A stretch of 38,977 nucleotides of DNA from an uncultured Clostridia bacterium (GTDB lineage: Bacteria > Bacillota > Clostridia > Oscillospirales > Acutalibacteraceae). Both the position numbers and the translations under genes were made by a program. Where the stretch lies: contig CANPXD010000009.1 in the NCBI GenBank assembly GCA_947585615.1, forward strand, positions 1 to 38,977, written 5' to 3'. Positions within the stretch are counted from its first letter, which is position 1, and the number at the start of each line of letters is the position of its first letter. This document shows, piece after piece, positions 8,316 to 17,068 of this stretch. The notes under the pieces were generated by a model. It was given only the letters and a program-made list of their open reading frames with translations. It was not told the DNA's origin and did no database searches.

Positions 8316-10514
8316 ATGTTCTTCAAAAATTACAAAATTTGGGAAACGGAATTTGCCGGACGGAAATTTACACTTGAAACCGGCAAAATGGCGGGACTCG
8401 CAAACGCCGCATTTCTTGCAAGCTATGGTGAAACCCAGGTACTTTGCACCGTTACGGCATCGGCAAAGCCAAGGGAGGGTATCGATTTTTTCCCTCTTTC
8501 GGTTGATTACGAGGAAAAAATGTATTCCGTAGGCAGAATTCCCGGTTCATTCCTCCGCCGCGAAGGCAGAGCAAGCGAAAAGGCTATTCTTACAAGCCGT
8601 TGCATAGACAGACCCATCCGTCCGCTTTTCCCGAAAGATTTAAGAAATGACTGTTCGGTTGTTGCGACAGTTATGTCTGTTGATCCGGACTGTTCGCCTG
8701 AAATTACCGCCGCGGTAGGCGTATCGGCTGCTATCGCCGTTTCCGATATACCGTGGGACGGTCCGATTTCGTCTGTAAATGTCGGTCTTGTCGACGGCGA
8801 AATTGTTCTCAATCCCACTCTTGAACAGAGAGCAAAAACCGACCTCACACTTACGGTTGCTTCAACAGCAGACCTTGTTGCAATGATCGAAGCAGGCGGC
8901 AACGAAATAGAAGACGACCTTATGTTTGATGCCATTATGGCAGGGCACGAGGAAAACAAAAAAATGGTTCGCTTTATACAGGGGATTGTCGATGAAATCG
9001 GCAAACCAAAATTCAGCTATGAATCATCAAACCCGGATCCCGAAATCATGGCGGAGATTGAGGAATTCTGCATAGAAGATGTCAAAAAGGCTCTTGATAC
9101 AGACGACAAACTTGTACGCGATGAAGCTTTGCTTCCCATATATGCGGCAGTTCACGAAAAATTCAATGAGCGTTTTGAAGGCTGTGAGGAAAAACTTGAT
9201 GAGATTCTTTATCTTGTTCAGAAGCACGTTGTCCGCGCATGGCTCAAAGACGAGCATAAGCGTGTCGACGGCAGAGGAATTGACGAAATCCGTCCGCTCA
9301 ATGCCGAAATAGATTTGCTTGCAAGAGCGCACGGCTCAGGAATGTTTACACGCGGTCAAACGCAGGTTCTTTCCGTTACCACACTCGGTCCGATGAGCGA
9401 CTGCCAGCTTCTCGACGGTCTTGATGAGCAGACCGAAAAAAGATATATTCATCACTATAATTTCCCGTCATTCAGCGTAGGAGAAACAAGACCGTCAAGA
9501 GGACCGGGAAGAAGAGAAATCGGTCATGGCGCACTTGCTGAAAAGGCGCTTGTTCCGGTGCTTCCCTCTGTTGATGAATTTCCCTATTGTATCCGTGTTG
9601 TTTCCGAGGTGCTCTCCTCTAACGGCTCAACATCTCAAGGCTCCATCTGCGGTTCAACGCTTTCTCTTATGGCCGCGGGCGTTCCGATTAAAGCTCCTGT
9701 TGCCGGCATCAGTTGCGGACTCATCACAGGCGATGAAGGCGTTTACGGCGACTTTATGACAATGGTTGACATTCAGGGACTTGAGGATTTCTACGGAGAT
9801 ATGGATTTCAAGGTCGCAGGAACAAAAAAAGGCATCACGGCAATCCAGATGGATCTCAAAGTACACGGTCTTACTCCTGAAATCATCAAGGAGGCATTTG
9901 CAAAAACAAACAAAGCAAGAAATTATATTCTTGATGAGATTATGCTTCCCGTTATCAGCGAGCCGCGCAAGGAACTTTCAAAATATGCTCCGAAAATGCT
10001 TACGCTTACGATTGACCCCGACAAAATCGGCGACGTTATCGGCAAGGGCGGCAAGGTTATTCAGGAAATCCAGGCAGAATTTGACTGCAAGATTGACATT
10101 GAAGAGGACGGAAGAGTATTTATCAGCGGTATTGACGTTGAAAAATGCAAGGGCGCTCTTGAAGTTGTCAATCTTATCGCAACCGATCCCGAGGTCGGCG
10201 CATTCTACAACGGAGTTGTAACAAGAATTATGAACTTCGGCGCGTTTGTTGAGATAGCCCCCGGCAAGGAGGGACTCGTTCATATCTCAAGGCTCGATGT
10301 AAAGAGAACCGAAAAGGTTGAAGACGTTGTTAATGTCGGCGATTCAATCATTGTTAAATGTATCGAGATAGACGACCAGGGCAGAATCAATCTTTCAAGG
10401 AGAGACGCTCTCATTGAGCTTGAGGGAATGACTCCCGAAAACGATATTGACGATGGCCCGAGAAAGCCTCGCAGAGACGGAGGACGTTCGGACCGCCGCC
10501 CACGCAGACAGTAA
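8316..10514 (+). CDS. pnp: Polyribonucleotide nucleotidyltransferase (PNPase)
   Basis: GDFMTMVDIQGLEDFYGDMDFKVAGT, PRREIGHGALAEKAL, KH domain DKIGDVIGKGGKVIQEIQ, S1 domain GAFVEIAPGKEGLVHISRL. Confidence 0.98.
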   Translation: MFFKNYKIWETEFAGRKFTLETGKMAGLANAAFLASYGETQVLCTVTASAKPREGIDFFPLSVDYEEKMYSVGRIPGSFLRREGRASEKAILTSRCIDRPIRPLFPKDLRNDCSVVATVMSVDPDCSPEITAAVGVSAAIAVSDIPWDGPISSVNVGLVDGEIVLNPTLEQRAKTDLTLTVASTADLVAMIEAGGNEIEDDLMFDAIMAGHEENKKMVRFIQGIVDEIGKPKFSYESSNPDPEIMAEIEEFCIEDVKKALDTDDKLVRDEALLPIYAAVHEKFNERFEGCEEKLDEILYLVQKHVVRAWLKDEHKRVDGRGIDEIRPLNAEIDLLARAHGSGMFTRGQTQVLSVTTLGPMSDCQLLDGLDEQTEKRYIHHYNFPSFSVGETRPSRGPGRREIGHGALAEKALVPVLPSVDEFPYCIRVVSEVLSSNGSTSQGSICGSTLSLMAAGVPIKAPVAGISCGLITGDEGVYGDFMTMVDIQGLEDFYGDMDFKVAGTKKGITAIQMDLKVHGLTPEIIKEAFAKTNKARNYILDEIMLPVISEPRKELSKYAPKMLTLTIDPDKIGDVIGKGGKVIQEIQAEFDCKIDIEEDGRVFISGIDVEKCKGALEVVNLIATDPEVGAFYNGVVTRIMNFGAFVEIAPGKEGLVHISRLDVKRTEKVEDVVNVGDSIIVKCIEIDDQGRINLSRRDALIELEGMTPENDIDDGPRKPRRDGGRSDRRPRRQ

Positions 10515-10543
10515 TCGGAAAATTTAATACCGATAATATTTTT

Positions 10544-10578
10544 GAGCAGAAGCATAAAACCGCTTCTGCTCATTTTTA
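10544..10578 (+). terminator. Rho-independent terminator after pnp
   Basis: GAGCAGAAGC-ataaaacc-GCTTCTGCTC-ATTTTT. Confidence 0.8.
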
Positions 10579-10839
10579 ATCCGTTAAACGCTTTGCTGTA
10601 AATTAGGCTGTCTGCTCCGCTTTTGTCCGTATAAATCAGATACGCTCCTGAACAGGCAGCGGCATCCTTTGAGGTTACTCCGTAATTTATTGAAAGCTGT
10701 CTGTTTGGCGATATTTGACCGCAGGGCAGATTGTGTTCCGCTTAACATAATTTCAATTTCAGTCGGCGGAAATTCCAACAAACGGCAATGAAGAAATTAG
10801 TATCCATGCGGTCAACAAAACAGATAATCGTTTTTTCAT
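10575..10839 (-). pseudogene. Decayed secreted protein remnant
   Basis: SD GGAGGTGG then MKKRLSVLLTAWILISSLPFVGISAD followed by a stop; another frame continues AEHNLPCGQISPNRQLSINYGVTSKDAAACSGAYLIYTDKSGADSLIYSKAFNG. Confidence 0.45.
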
Positions 10840-11079
10840 ATCCACCTCCGAATTTATTTATAAAATTATATAGTCGTATTTTTTTCGCTGCGTCTTATTC
10901 GCCAATATCGTTTTAAGTGTATGCTGCCATTTAATCGACATATTATGATTATTTGGGGGATTTTATAAAACCGCTAAAGGAAAAAAGCATCACAATAGAC
11001 GAGGACTTAAAAGAACTTAAAATATTCCGCAGGCAAAATTATTTATTTACATACTGATTGACGGATTTCAACAAATATA

Positions 11080-11108
11080 TTGACAAGGAAAGCCTGAATC
11101 TTTATAAT
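11080..11108 (+). promoter_or_regulatory. Consensus sigma-A promoter (TTGACA-N17-TATAAT)
   Basis: TTGACA 11080-11085, TATAAT 11103-11108. Confidence 0.75.
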
Positions 11109-11137
11109 AGTTTATATAATAATTTAGGAGTGGTTTT

Positions 11138-13315
11138 ATGAAAAAAGTTTTAAGTTTATTGTTATCTTTTGTGATTCTTTTGAGCATCACCGCAGGTATA
11201 GATATGACTGCGTTGGCAGAAGAAACCTGCACGCTCAGCATTGAGGGCACTTACAATTATACAAATGTAAATGAAGTTCTTCGCCTTGTAAATCTGGAAA
11301 GGCAAAAAATGGATCTGCCTGCTCTAACGCTTGATGAGGAACTTGTAAAAGCAGCGGAAATAAGAGCAGCGGAAATAGCAATTTATTTTGAACACACACG
11401 TCCCGACGGCACCGAATGCAGCACCGTTTCTCCGAAGCTGAACAGAGAAAACATTGCTGCGGCTTACACTACACCGGATTCGGTTGTTCAGGGATGGATG
11501 GACTCCATCGGTCATAAAGACAATATTTTGAGCAGTGACAGCAAATCAATCGGAATCGCCTGCTTTATCGACAGCAGCAACGTATTCTATTGGGTTCAAT
11601 GTTTCAGTGTTCAGGAATCGGCAAAGGTTCCCAGCATATCCGGCACTGCCAAAGCCAAACAGGACATTAAAGTAAGTAAATCCTGCATGGAACTCTACGG
11701 AAATTTTACAATAGATTCATTGAACGATGACTATATGTTGATCGGTGAAAAAGGAAGCATTGATTACGGCATCAATAATAAAGGCTGGGAAGGAAAAGAA
11801 TGCTCCGTATCGTCGGATAATTTTGAAATCAAGTCAAGCAATACGGCTGCTATCAGAATAGGTGACAACGGAGAGTTTATTGCCGAGGGCGAAGGAACAG
11901 CCACTGTGCGTGTATGTATTAAATCAAACCCGAACTTCTGCGTCAGCAAGGATATAACCGTTAAAAGAGAGGATGTTGCTTCCGATATTGTAACTGTTTC
12001 GGGAATCGAAGAGGAATACGCATATACAGGTAATGAAATAGCTCCAAAACCGCATCTTTCTTACAAAAACAGTATTCCGATGACGGAAAATGTTGATTAT
12101 ACGCTTTCTTACAGTAACAATACAAACAAAGGAACAGCAACGCTTGAAATAAGTGGTATGGGCAAATTCAAGGGCGTTAAAACGATCAGCTTTAAAATTG
12201 TTGACAGTTCTCCTGTTGAACACGAACACGAATACGAATCAAAAATAGAAAAGGAAGCGACCTGTACCGAGGAAGGCAGAAAATCATTCACCTGCTCTGT
12301 TTGCGGAGAAACATATGATGAAACCATTCCAAAAAAGGATCATACTGTTGTAAACGATCCGGCAGTTGAGCCAACCTGCACACAGCCGGGAAAAACAGCC
12401 GGAACACATTGCTCTGTCTGCGGCACTGTTCTGATTGAGCAGACCACTGTTCCCGTAAAGGATCACACTGTTGTAAACGATCCGGCAGTCGAGCCGACCT
12501 GCACGCAGCCGGGAAAAACAGCCGGAACACATTGCTCCGTCTGCGGCACCGTTTTGATTGAGCAGAATACTGTTCCCGCAAAAGGGCATAGTTTCAGTGA
12601 TTGGGAATTAACTACACCGCCAAGCTGCACAAAGGAAGGCGTTGAAACACGTTCCTGCTCATGCGGCGAAACAGAGACACGTTCCGTTGCAAAGATTGCT
12701 CATACTCCGGGCGAATGGGAGGAAATAAAAGCGGCTAACTGCACAGAAGAAGGCGAAAAAATACAAAAATGCACTGTTTGCGGCACTGTTGTTTCCAAAC
12801 AAACCGTTTCCGCTCTCGGACATACTCCTGGAGAATGGGAAACAGTTAAAGAGCCTTCGTGTACGGAAAATGGTTTAAGAAAATCAATCTGCACTGTATG
12901 CGGTGAAGAATTGACTGAAGAAATCAATGCTCTCGGGCATACTCCGGGAGAATGGAAAACGGTTAAAGAATCTTCTTGCACAGAAAACGGTTTAAAAAAA
13001 TCAACCTGCGCTGTATGCGGTGAAGAACTGACTGAAGAGATTTCAGCAACCGGTCACAGCTTCGGCGACTGGGAAGAAAAAGACGGAAAGAAAGTCAGAA
13101 CCTGCAAATTATGCGGTTTTAAAGAGGTTGTAAATTCTGCCGCGGTTTCTGCTGCTCAAAGCACTAATAAAACGGCAGATAAGAACAATTCCTCAAAATC
13201 TCCTTCAACAGGCGCTAATGACAATATGGTAATTGAGATTTTTTCTATTGCCTTTTCTTTCGGCGTCCTCCTGAGCATTACCTTTGCGTATATGCGTAAA
13301 AGAAAAGCCGATTAA
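11138..13315 (+). CDS. Secreted CAP/SCP-domain protein with tandem Cys-rich repeats and C-terminal sorting/anchor region
   Basis: Signal peptide; CAP-like VNLERQKMDLPALTLDEELVKAAEIRAAEI..FEHTRPDG..NIAA..VVQGWMDSIGHKDNIL; about 8 repeats, most with paired CxxC; C-term SPSTGAND-hydrophobic-RKRKAD. Confidence 0.85.
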   Translation: MKKVLSLLLSFVILLSITAGIDMTALAEETCTLSIEGTYNYTNVNEVLRLVNLERQKMDLPALTLDEELVKAAEIRAAEIAIYFEHTRPDGTECSTVSPKLNRENIAAAYTTPDSVVQGWMDSIGHKDNILSSDSKSIGIACFIDSSNVFYWVQCFSVQESAKVPSISGTAKAKQDIKVSKSCMELYGNFTIDSLNDDYMLIGEKGSIDYGINNKGWEGKECSVSSDNFEIKSSNTAAIRIGDNGEFIAEGEGTATVRVCIKSNPNFCVSKDITVKREDVASDIVTVSGIEEEYAYTGNEIAPKPHLSYKNSIPMTENVDYTLSYSNNTNKGTATLEISGMGKFKGVKTISFKIVDSSPVEHEHEYESKIEKEATCTEEGRKSFTCSVCGETYDETIPKKDHTVVNDPAVEPTCTQPGKTAGTHCSVCGTVLIEQTTVPVKDHTVVNDPAVEPTCTQPGKTAGTHCSVCGTVLIEQNTVPAKGHSFSDWELTTPPSCTKEGVETRSCSCGETETRSVAKIAHTPGEWEEIKAANCTEEGEKIQKCTVCGTVVSKQTVSALGHTPGEWETVKEPSCTENGLRKSICTVCGEELTEEINALGHTPGEWKTVKESSCTENGLKKSTCAVCGEELTEEISATGHSFGDWEEKDGKKVRTCKLCGFKEVVNSAAVSAAQSTNKTADKNNSSKSPSTGANDNMVIEIFSIAFSFGVLLSITFAYMRKRKAD
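12338..12583 (+). repeat. Two adjacent 123-bp (41-aa) repeats inside the surface-protein gene
   Basis: DHTVVNDPAVEPTCTQPGKTAGTHCSVCGTVLIEQ(T/N)TVP(V/A)K repeated at 12338 and 12461 with few, mostly synonymous differences. Confidence 0.9.
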
Positions 13316-13359
13316 TTTTATGAACGCGTAATCAATATCATACAATATTTTAACACACG

Positions 13360-13386
13360 GCAGCCGCTTGATGCGGCTGCTTTTTT
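13360..13386 (+). terminator. Rho-independent terminator
   Basis: GCAGCCGC-ttgat-GCGGCTGC-TTTTTT. Confidence 0.85.
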
Positions 13387-13574
13387 ATGAGATAAGAACA
13401 AATTAAGATATAAAACCGGCAAAGGAATGTGCACACACAAAAAAAGGCCAACAGAAATATACATCATTTTCGTTCGCTTGCTTATTGACTAACATCAATT
13501 AATAATGGTATTATAAATATAAATTAAAAATAAACTGCATCAAAAAACTTTATTTGTTTGTGGGAGTGATGAAA

Positions 13575-16500
13575 ATGGAATATGAAATAAAAAGAAACCT
13601 GCATTCCGATTTTTCTGTTTACGAGGAAAACAAAATGCCTGAGCGCAGTTACTTTATTCCCTTTTCAAATACTGTTGCTCTGAAAAGAAGTAATTACAAA
13701 AACGAAAGATATGTTTCCGACAGAGTTATGTGCCTGAGCGGAAACTGGGATTTCGCTTATTTTGAAAAGCTCAGTATGATTCCCGATACGGTGAATACTG
13801 ATATTCTGCCGTTTAATTCAGTTCAAATACCCTGCACGTGGCAGAGAACGGGTTACGATCAGATAGCATATATCAATATGAGGTATCCTTTCCCGAAGAA
13901 TCCTCCAAACATTCCTGAGGATGTTGCGGTTGGTATTTACAGAAAAACTGTCAATTTTAAAGACGCCGCCGACCGCCGTATTTTGACATTTTTAGGAGCG
14001 GCAGGCGCTCTCTGCGTGTACTTAAACGGACACTATATAGGTTATAGCGAGGGTTCACACAATACAGCGGAATTCGACATAACGCCGTTTGCCGCTGAAG
14101 GTGAAAACGAAATTTTCGCCGTTCTTTACAAATGGAGCAACGGAACGTATCTTGAATGTCAGGATATGTTCAGGGAAAACGGTATATTCAGAGATGTCTA
14201 TATCACTTTGCAGAAAAACAGTTATATAAACGATTTTCTTCTGCGTCCTGCAAAAAACATTGATGGAAGCTACGATTTGCATATAAAAATTGATGGAGCT
14301 TTTTCAAAATCCGCTCATATCTGCATAAAAGCGTCAAACAGGGAAAAGGTGCTGTTTGAAACCGAACTGTCAGAACAAAAAGAAACAACCATCCGCGCTC
14401 TGCGTATTGATGAGTGGAGCGCGGAGACACCAACGGTTTACGAAACAGAACTTGTTTTGTACGAGGGCGGAGAACAAATTGAAGCGGTACGCACTTATAT
14501 AGGCTTTAAAAACATAAAAATTAATGGCGAAGTTTTCCTTTTTAATGACAAACCTATTAAAATCAAGGGTGTAAATCATCACGATACGCATATGACTAAG
14601 GGCTATGCGGTTCGGATTGATGATCTTGAAAAAGACGTTGCCCTTATGAAGGAATATAACTGCAACGCGGTGAGAACCTCTCATTATCCTCCCGATCCTG
14701 CGTTTATGACAATGTGCGATTTGTACGGGCTCTATGTCATTGCAGAGGCGGATATAGAAACGCACGGCTTTTATGCAGTACCCGGCCCGTATCATCCAAA
14801 TAGGCTCAGCAACGATTTAAAATGGGCGAATCATTATCTCGACAGAGTGAAAAGAATGTATGGCAGGGATAAAAACCACCCGTCGGTTACGATGTGGAGT
14901 CTCGGAAATGAATCGGGCGGCTACAAATGCCAGGACGTATGCTACAATTATCTTAAAAAAGTGAACCCGGAAATTCCCGTTCATTATGAAGGCGTAAACC
15001 GCAGCAAGCGTTGGGCATATGATATTATTTCAAAAATGTATCCTTTCCCGAATCTTATCCGAAGGATATACAACGGAAAAGCAGGAAGAAAATACAAAGG
15101 CAAGCCGCTATTCCTCTGTGAATACGCCCATGCAATGGGCAACGGTCCCGGCGGACTTGAGGAATTTATGCAGTATTTTTATACAAATGAGCAGTTTATG
15201 GGCGGCTGTATCTGGGAATGGGCGGATCACACCGTATATGACGAAAACGCAAAATACAAATACACCTACGGCGGCGATCACAACGAACCTATGCACGACG
15301 GAAATTTCTGCGTTGACGGTCTTTTTTATCCGAACCGCGAGCCGTCGAGCGGCGCTCTTGAAATGAAAGCGGTCTACCGCCCGCTGAGGGCAAATCTTGT
15401 CGGCGGTGGGAACTTTGAAATATGGAACACACAATGCTTCTCTTCATCCTCAGGTATAAAAATTTCATACGAGGTTCTTATCAATTCAATTGTTGCCGAA
15501 TCAGGTGTAATTGATGCTGATATTCCCGCAGGCGAAACCCAAACCTTTAAAATTGATTCAGACTGTTTCGCGGACAAAGAGCACGACGTTTTTGTTGATT
15601 TCATTTATACCGAAAAGAGCAGCGGTCTGGAAATAGCAAGAGAGCAGATTGTTATAAACAACGGCAGACTTCCACGCTCCGCTGTTAAAAACTCTGCCGA
15701 GTATTTCTTAGAGAACGACAAAATCAAAGTTATTTTCAAACACGGCAGTGCTATTTTTGACAGAAAAAAGGGTCTTGTCAGCCTCAGATCAGGCGATAAG
15801 GAATACATAAACCGGAATCCGCTTGATGAAATGTTCGGTCTTGTTCCGCATATTTACCGCGCTCCTCTTGACAATGACAAATACCTCGATGTAATTTGGA
15901 AGCTTCTCAATCTCGACAAGACAACTCCAACGCTTTCATCATGCAAACCGATTACGCAAAACGGCAAAAAATTTGTTCGCACCTCTTATATTTTTACCTT
16001 GCACGGATTATTCCCTCTCGCGAAAGCTGTTATAGATTATCATTTTAATGAAAACGGCACTATTTATACTGAAGCAAGACTTAAAAAGCTCAGCCCGTTT
16101 TTCAGCAGTATTCCCCGTTTCGGAATTCAATGCGAATTTTGCGGTGATTTTGAAAAGGTTAATTACTACGGCGCGGGTCCGGAGGAAAATTATTCGGATT
16201 TCAAGGAACACGCTCCTGTCGGTATTTACGAAACGACTGTTTCTGAGGCTTCGCATAAGTATATCAAACCTCAGGATTCGGGAAACAGAGGTGAAACACG
16301 TTTTGTATCGTTTAAATCCGACGATGGCTCAACCGTAAAATTCAGCGCGGTTGAAAAACCGTTTGCTTTCAGTGCCTCTCATTTCACTCTGAAACAGGCG
16401 GTTGCCGCAAGGCATATTGAAGACCTTGAAGATAGAAACACCTCATTTGTTTCAATAGACGGCTTTGTCCGCGGAACGGGTTCCGGCAGCTGCGGGTATC

Positions 16501-16586
16501 CTTTCCTGCCTGAAAAATACACTGTAAAAGCAAGATATTCCGCTCCGCTGACTTTCGGTTTTGAAATCAGTTTCCCGGAGAAATAA
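13575..16586 (+). CDS. Glycoside hydrolase family 2 beta-galactosidase (LacZ-type)
   Basis: GH2 acid/base region MWSLGNESGGYKCQD and nucleophile region LFLCEYAHAMGNGPGGLEEF; IPCTWQ, KGVNHHDTH, AVRTSHYPPDP. ORF track start 13554; SD GGGAG favours 13569/13575. Confidence 0.93.
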   Translation: MEYEIKRNLHSDFSVYEENKMPERSYFIPFSNTVALKRSNYKNERYVSDRVMCLSGNWDFAYFEKLSMIPDTVNTDILPFNSVQIPCTWQRTGYDQIAYINMRYPFPKNPPNIPEDVAVGIYRKTVNFKDAADRRILTFLGAAGALCVYLNGHYIGYSEGSHNTAEFDITPFAAEGENEIFAVLYKWSNGTYLECQDMFRENGIFRDVYITLQKNSYINDFLLRPAKNIDGSYDLHIKIDGAFSKSAHICIKASNREKVLFETELSEQKETTIRALRIDEWSAETPTVYETELVLYEGGEQIEAVRTYIGFKNIKINGEVFLFNDKPIKIKGVNHHDTHMTKGYAVRIDDLEKDVALMKEYNCNAVRTSHYPPDPAFMTMCDLYGLYVIAEADIETHGFYAVPGPYHPNRLSNDLKWANHYLDRVKRMYGRDKNHPSVTMWSLGNESGGYKCQDVCYNYLKKVNPEIPVHYEGVNRSKRWAYDIISKMYPFPNLIRRIYNGKAGRKYKGKPLFLCEYAHAMGNGPGGLEEFMQYFYTNEQFMGGCIWEWADHTVYDENAKYKYTYGGDHNEPMHDGNFCVDGLFYPNREPSSGALEMKAVYRPLRANLVGGGNFEIWNTQCFSSSSGIKISYEVLINSIVAESGVIDADIPAGETQTFKIDSDCFADKEHDVFVDFIYTEKSSGLEIAREQIVINNGRLPRSAVKNSAEYFLENDKIKVIFKHGSAIFDRKKGLVSLRSGDKEYINRNPLDEMFGLVPHIYRAPLDNDKYLDVIWKLLNLDKTTPTLSSCKPITQNGKKFVRTSYIFTLHGLFPLAKAVIDYHFNENGTIYTEARLKKLSPFFSSIPRFGIQCEFCGDFEKVNYYGAGPEENYSDFKEHAPVGIYETTVSEASHKYIKPQDSGNRGETRFVSFKSDDGSTVKFSAVEKPFAFSASHFTLKQAVAARHIEDLEDRNTSFVSIDGFVRGTGSGSCGYPFLPEKYTVKARYSAPLTFGFEISFPEK

Positions 16587-16629
16587 ATATCTTAACTATT
16601 TAACTTCGGTTTTGCAATTTAGAATTAAT

Positions 16630-16679
16630 CCCCTTATGGTAACTTAGCTGTTCAAGAAAAAGCACCATAAGGGGATTTT
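16630..16679 (+). terminator. Hairpin terminator after GH2 gene
   Basis: CCCCTTATGGT...ACCATAAGGGG-ATTTTCC. Confidence 0.6.
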
Positions 16680-16692
16680 CCGTAATATTTTA

Positions 16693-16721
16693 TTGAAAAC
16701 GTTTTTAAACAATGCTATACT
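16693..16721 (+). promoter_or_regulatory. Promoter of leader-RsgA-methyltransferase unit (TTGAAA-N17-TATACT)
   Basis: TTGAAA 16693-16698, TATACT 16716-16721. Confidence 0.65.
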
Positions 16722-16770
16722 ATTAATAACAAATCTCGGCACAACCGGGGCAGAAGAAAGGAGATTGATT

Positions 16771-16803
16771 ATGGGAGTTATATTTGAGGTGGCTGTCCGT
16801 TAA
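16771..16803 (+). CDS. Candidate 10-aa leader peptide MGVIFEVAVR
   Basis: SD AAAGGAG (16758-16763 area), ATG 16771, stop TAA 16801-16803, followed by attenuator-like hairpins. Confidence 0.5.
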   Translation: MGVIFEVAVR

Positions 16804-16816
16804 AAGAGAATATGCG

Positions 16817-16986
16817 GAGCAACCCTGCACGGCAAGCCGTGTTTATTTGCGTTGCTCATTAAACCTTTCGTGAATACTGTTTTTGTAAGGCACGGCAGGC
16901 GTGTCTTTTTTCATGCCTGTTTTCAGATTCGGCCATACAAGCAGACGATAAGGTTTTGCTTGTGTGACATTTTTATGTCCTTTTTT
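16817..16986 (+). promoter_or_regulatory. Attenuator-like leader with mutually exclusive hairpins and two T6 terminators
   Basis: CACGGC(16828-16833)/GCCGTG(16836-16841); GCCGTG can also pair with CACGGC(16891-16896), which competes with the terminator GGCACG-gcagg-CGTGTC-TTTTTT (16889-16911); second set CAAGCA../TGCTTG then GACAT-tttt-ATGTC-C-TTTTTT (16938-16986). Confidence 0.6.
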
Positions 16987-17068
16987 AAGTACAGCCGCAA
17001 TATTAAGGAGTTGATGTTTATGAAAAATAATACAATAAACAGCTTTATTTACTTGGAGGAAAAATATA

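Noticed and set aside
8507-9004. 165-aa minus-strand ORF inside pnp
   Set aside because: Antisense shadow of the strongly supported pnp gene; low-complexity Ser/Ile-rich composition from codon bias.
10945-11056. Plus-strand stretch DYLGDFIKPLKEKSITIDEDLKELKIFRRQNYLFTY
   Set aside because: Looks slightly protein-like but is short, has no start/SD and no recognisable family; could be a gene remnant but not supportable.
12338-12583. Tandem near-identical repeats considered as CRISPR-like
   Set aside because: Adjacent 123-bp units with no spacers, in frame within a coding sequence.
12284-12981. Minus-strand repetitive ORFs opposite the Cys-rich repeats
   Set aside because: Their repeats simply mirror the coding repeats of the plus-strand surface protein.
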